Origin: Deltaproteobacteria bacterium
Lineage (GTDB): Bacteria > Myxococcota > B64-G9
Length of the DNA stretch: 16,509 nt
Assembly (NCBI GenBank): GCA_030591745.1
Contig: JAUVAM010000010.1
Coordinates: 1-16,509 of the forward strand
Direction: 5' to 3'
A model generated the notes under the pieces. The model was not told the origin of the DNA and ran no database searches. It saw only the letters and a program-made list of their open reading frames with translations. Positions within the stretch are counted from its first letter, which is position 1. Every line of letters starts with the position of its first letter. Positions 13,550 through 16,509 of the stretch are shown piece after piece. Both the position numbers and the translations under genes were made by a program.

Positions 13550-14485
13550 GTGGTAGATTCTTCGGTCGTGACGCATGCGAATTCGTACAGCGCGGTTCTG
13601 GCCGCTTGCTTGCTACTCGGCGCCCTGCAGGCCTGCTCAGCGGCCCGGCTAACGACTCTGCTCGATCGACGTGGGGATGGACGGGGGCCGGGTGACTATC
13701 AGCTTCCCGAGCATCCAGCCTTTTCGCCGGGTTCCTTTGATTTGACGGCGGTTTCACTGGCACGCGACGGCTCAGACTATATCGTCCAGGCGACCTTCGC
13801 CGCCCGCATCGAAAAGACCGAGATTTTCATCACGCGGGACGATAGGCGCTCCTTGCAGCCCCAGAGTGTGGACTTCTACTTTAAGTTTGACGGACCGGGA
13901 CCCAGTCGTGACCAGGCCTTGCCCGGTCGTCGCTTGGCTTTCGCCCAGGGTCAGGGCTGGCATCGGGCCGTGGTTTTGTCTCCGGTGCCGCGGGCTTTGC
14001 GGCGAGCCCTGGCCTCCAGCACGACCCTCGCGGATCGGGTTTGCGTACCCGAGCGAGTGCAGGTTCGCGGTCGCAGCCTGCGAGCCCGCGTACCGGTCGA
14101 GTGCCTCGGGCCCTGGCAGCCCGTGGCGGTGGCCGTGGCTGTTACCGCCACGCGTTTTGTGGGCAGTTTCGAGGTGGTGGACGGAAGCAATCGCCCCGAG
14201 GCCTTGACCATGCCGGTGCATGCGGCGAGCGGTGAGTGTCGTCTGGACGAGGTCGGGGGCATGGCCTGCCACATTTCTGGTTGCAATCCCTGTGGCGGAC
14301 ATCCCCAGGTGCTGGATGTTTTGGACCCCGACGGGAGTCCTGTTGCGGATCTGGGTGACTACGATTCCGAGCGGGGTCGTCTGGCTCAAATACCCATGAT
14401 TCCTTTGAATATACAACCTGTAGTCAAGCGTGAGGCAGCCCATGGCAGAGGTGGTTCTGAAGGGGCTCAACAAGCGGTTCGGTGA
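13550..14485 (+). CDS. lipoprotein with a glucodextranase-C-like (PF09985-type) domain
   Basis: The protein has up to 311 residues. It opens with a hydrophobic signal and a lipobox LQAC (Cys29), so it should be a lipid-anchored envelope protein. The rest follows the C-terminal, carbohydrate-associated domain first seen in glucodextranase: RRGDGRGPGDYQLPEHPAF, then PGSFDLTAVSLARDGSDYIV, DFYFKFDG, ALPGRRLAFAQGQGW, AVVLSP, LADRVCVPERVQV, and a late segment PQVLDVLDPDG with GRLAQIPMIPL. Six cysteines follow the lipobox cysteine (165, 185, 230, 240, 245, 248), the last four clustered. Starts at GTG 13550 and GTG 13568 are both possible; neither has a good ribosome site. Its end overlaps the ATPase gene by 44 nt. 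The context points to binding or presenting alpha-glucans for the importer. No glycosidase domain is attached. Confidence 0.82.
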   Translation: MVDSSVVTHANSYSAVLAACLLLGALQACSAARLTTLLDRRGDGRGPGDYQLPEHPAFSPGSFDLTAVSLARDGSDYIVQATFAARIEKTEIFITRDDRRSLQPQSVDFYFKFDGPGPSRDQALPGRRLAFAQGQGWHRAVVLSPVPRALRRALASSTTLADRVCVPERVQVRGRSLRARVPVECLGPWQPVAVAVAVTATRFVGSFEVVDGSNRPEALTMPVHAASGECRLDEVGGMACHISGCNPCGGHPQVLDVLDPDGSPVADLGDYDSERGRLAQIPMIPLNIQPVVKREAAHGRGGSEGAQQAVR

Positions 14486-15545
14486 GCTGCTTGTTGTGCG
14501 CGATGTCGATTTGGATATCGCCGACGGAGAGCTTGTGGTTCTGGTGGGACCCTCCGGTTGCGGCAAAAGCACAACCTTGCGCATGGTGGCAGGCTTGGAA
14601 GAGATCACTTCGGGGGATCTCTTCATCGGTGGCAAGCGGGTCAACGACGTACACCCAAAGGATCGGGACATCGCGATGGTCTTCCAGTCCTACGCTCTGT
14701 ATCCCCACATGAACGTGGCGGACAACATGAGCTTTGGCCTGAAGATGCGGGGCATGAAGAAGGACGAGATCAAAAAACGGGTTGAAAGGACCGCGAAAAT
14801 CCTGGGCCTGACGGACCTGCTCAAGCGCAAACCCAAAGATATGTCCGGGGGCCAGAGACAGCGGGTGGCCATGGGGCGGGCCATTGTGCGTGAGCCCCAG
14901 GTTTTTCTTTTCGACGAGCCCTTGAGCAACCTGGACGCCAAGCTCCGGGTGCAGATGCGGGCCGAGATATCCAAGCTGCATCGCAGCATCGGGACCACCA
15001 TCCTCTACGTGACCCACGATCAAGTCGAGGCCATGACCCTGGCCGATCGTATCGTGATCATGGATGGTGGACGGGTACAGCAGGTGGGCACGCCCCTGGA
15101 GGTCTACGAGCACCCAAAGAATCGCTTTGTGGCGGGCTTCATCGGCTCACCGGCCATGAACTTCGTGCAATGCACCCTGGAGGCGGGAGATCCGCCGCGG
15201 CTGGAGGGCGATGGCTTTTCCCTGCTGCTGCCCGAGGCGCATCGGCGCGCGCTTGAGGGACGGGCGGGTGCCGTGGAATTGGGGATACGCCCCATGCACT
15301 TAGAGGCCGAGGCGATCGAGGGTCCGCCCGATGAAGCCTTGGCGAAGGATGGATTCGTGGGCACAGTGGAGGTCATCGAGCCCATGGGCTCAGAGACTTA
15401 TCTCTACGTGCGCTACGGCGATGAGACCATCACGGTGCGAGAGGAGGCACATTGTCGCGTGACCGTGGGGCAAAAGGTCAAGATCAAACCCAATTTGGAG
15501 CACGCCCACCTCTTTGACCAGGCCAGTGGCGAGGCCTATTTGTGA
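14442..15545 (+). CDS. malK: sugar ABC transporter ATP-binding protein (MalK/UgpC type)
   Basis: The 367-residue ATPase energises a carbohydrate importer from the cytoplasmic face. Motifs are Walker A GPSGCGKST (36-44), Q-loop Gln82, signature MSGGQRQRV (134-142), Walker B VFLFDEP (Asp158, Glu159), D-loop SNLDAK and switch His192 in VTHDQ. The C-terminal extension (about 235-367) is the MalK-type regulatory TOBE region with GIRPMHL and VEVIEPMGSETYLYVR. ATG 14442 is preferred over GTG 14430 because GAGG lies 6 nt before it and the protein then begins MAEVVLKGLNKRFG, as usual. It overlaps the lipoprotein gene by 44 nt and lies 14 nt before the binding-protein gene. The maltose assignment rests on its MalE-like neighbour; related ATPases serve several sugars. 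Confidence 0.92.
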   Translation: MAEVVLKGLNKRFGELLVVRDVDLDIADGELVVLVGPSGCGKSTTLRMVAGLEEITSGDLFIGGKRVNDVHPKDRDIAMVFQSYALYPHMNVADNMSFGLKMRGMKKDEIKKRVERTAKILGLTDLLKRKPKDMSGGQRQRVAMGRAIVREPQVFLFDEPLSNLDAKLRVQMRAEISKLHRSIGTTILYVTHDQVEAMTLADRIVIMDGGRVQQVGTPLEVYEHPKNRFVAGFIGSPAMNFVQCTLEAGDPPRLEGDGFSLLLPEAHRRALEGRAGAVELGIRPMHLEAEAIEGPPDEALAKDGFVGTVEVIEPMGSETYLYVRYGDETITVREEAHCRVTVGQKVKIKPNLEHAHLFDQASGEAYL

Positions 15546-15559
15546 AAAGGGGAGAGTCC

Positions 15560-16509
15560 ATGCGTGCGACAAGCATCGGTTATTTGTTTTGCCTGATGGG
15601 GCTTTTGTGGCCCGGGCTGGCCTTGTCCGCCGTAGACGTGGAGTTGTGGCATTCATACCGGGCCCAGGAGCGCGAGGCACTTGAGGAAACGGTTCACAAC
15701 TTCAACACCAGCCAGTCCGAGGTGCGTCTGGGGATTACCTTCGTGCCCTATGACGCCTTTTTGGACAAGATCACCAGCGCCATCCCTCACGGTCACGGAC
15801 CGGACATCTTTATCGCGGCCCACGATCGCATCGGGGGTTGGGCCGATTCGGGTCACATTTCTCCTTTGGATGCTTACGTCAAACCGGGGGTGCTTGAGCG
15901 CTTTTTCAAAAAGACCATCGATCCCTTGAGTTATCGGCGCAAGCTCTATGGCCTGCCCACCTCGTTCAAGTCGGCGGCCCTGTTTTTCAACAAGGACATG
16001 ATAGACAAGGCGCCTCAGACCACCGAAGAGATGGTGGCGATGGCCGAATCTTTCGCCGGCAAGAAAACGGCTTCGGGCCAGCACGTCTACGGGGTGGTCT
16101 GGGAGCACTCGGCTTTATACTTCCACGCAAGTTGGCTTTACGGCTTCGGCGGCCAGCTTTTCGACAATCAGCAGAATCTGACTTTGGATCATCCCGGCAA
16201 CATCGAGAGCTTGCGTTTCGTTCATCGTCTGGTCACGGAAAAAGGCCTTGCACCCTCTGACGTGACCAGCATCAAGGTCACCTCCTTGTTCAACTCGGGC
16301 CGAGCCGCCATGGTTGTCAACGGGCCCTGGTTCCGTGGCGAGATCGCGAAAGGCGTGAACTTCGGCGTGGCCTTGCTGCCCGAGATCGGTGCCAGCGGTG
16401 TGCGCGCGCGGCCTTTTGTGGGCAGTGAGGCGATTATGCTCTCGGCCAAGAGCATGCATCCTGACGCTTGCTATGCGGCCATGGAATGGTTGACCCGGGA
16501 CGAGACGGC
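15560..16509 (+). CDS. malE: maltose/maltooligosaccharide-type periplasmic binding protein, partial (runs off the right edge)
   Basis: There are 316 codons visible, with no stop before the window ends. A signal peptide (residues 1 to about 23, cut after ALSA) precedes a family-1 solute-binding protein. Similarity to MalE is clear: ELWHSYRAQEREALEETVHN, GPDIFIAAHDRIGGWADSGH (compare [20 protein letters not shown] in Escherichia coli MalE), KLYGLPTSFKSAALFFNKDM, AMVVNGPWFRGEIA and ARPFVGSEAIMLSA. AAGGGGAG precedes the ATG. The order lipoprotein, ATPase, binding protein, all tightly spaced, implies one operon; MalF- and MalG-type permeases are expected next. The exact sugar cannot be read from the sequence. 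Confidence 0.9.
   Translation, partial: MRATSIGYLFCLMGLLWPGLALSAVDVELWHSYRAQEREALEETVHNFNTSQSEVRLGITFVPYDAFLDKITSAIPHGHGPDIFIAAHDRIGGWADSGHISPLDAYVKPGVLERFFKKTIDPLSYRRKLYGLPTSFKSAALFFNKDMIDKAPQTTEEMVAMAESFAGKKTASGQHVYGVVWEHSALYFHASWLYGFGGQLFDNQQNLTLDHPGNIESLRFVHRLVTEKGLAPSDVTSIKVTSLFNSGRAAMVVNGPWFRGEIAKGVNFGVALLPEIGASGVRARPFVGSEAIMLSAKSMHPDACYAAMEWLTRDET

Overview
The window looks like chromosomal DNA from a GC-rich, motile, Gram-negative bacterium. TatC, a bifunctional PBP1A, a lipoprotein signal, a maltose-type ABC importer and a large chemoreceptor all support an inner membrane plus periplasm. The REP-associated transposase, the FHA/TPR-like membrane protein and the B12-type methylmalonyl-CoA mutase resemble genes of Myxococcota and other former Deltaproteobacteria. 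That placement is an inference from protein style, not a database result. There are no rRNA or tRNA genes, phage genes or CRISPR arrays.

Layout. (1) Positions 1-653, minus: an alpha/beta-hydrolase-fold protein that runs off the left edge and appears to lack its catalytic serine. (2) 654-979: a gene-free stretch with a 25-bp direct repeat. (3) 980-1911, minus: a REP-associated tyrosine transposase (RayT) split by a -1 frameshift at a canonical slippery heptamer. (4) 2127-4213, plus: a two-gene operon with the catalytic subunit of methylmalonyl-CoA mutase and methylmalonyl-CoA epimerase, covering two adjacent steps of propionyl-CoA metabolism. (5) 4221-13409, minus: six consecutive genes. In transcription order these are PBP1A, an FHA-domain membrane protein, a periplasmic binding protein, a chemoreceptor, TatC and a NifX/NifB-like small protein. 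The last four are packed with ATGA overlaps or a 10-nt gap, so they are probably co-translated. The FHA gene has a good promoter of its own. (6) 13550 to the right edge, plus: a lipoprotein with a glucodextranase-C-like fold, a MalK-type ATPase and a MalE-type binding protein. This is the start of an alpha-glucan/maltooligosaccharide import operon whose permease genes should lie beyond the window.

How the genes work together. The binding protein has no permease or ATPase beside it and is translationally coupled to a chemoreceptor, so the pair probably acts as a two-part sensor. The chemoreceptor is unusual: both arms of its signalling hairpin carry four exact 28-residue repeats, each anchored on an E/Q-type pair, and two trimer-contact residues at its tip are replaced. 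The FHA protein joins an extreme acidic repeat, an FHA domain flanked by two DKT motifs, a membrane span and a basic TPR-like region, and it lies beside PBP1A. I found no wholly new multi-gene system. The most unusual items are the frameshifted RayT, the repeat-built chemoreceptor with its coupled binding protein, the FHA protein and the hydrolase with an altered nucleophile elbow.
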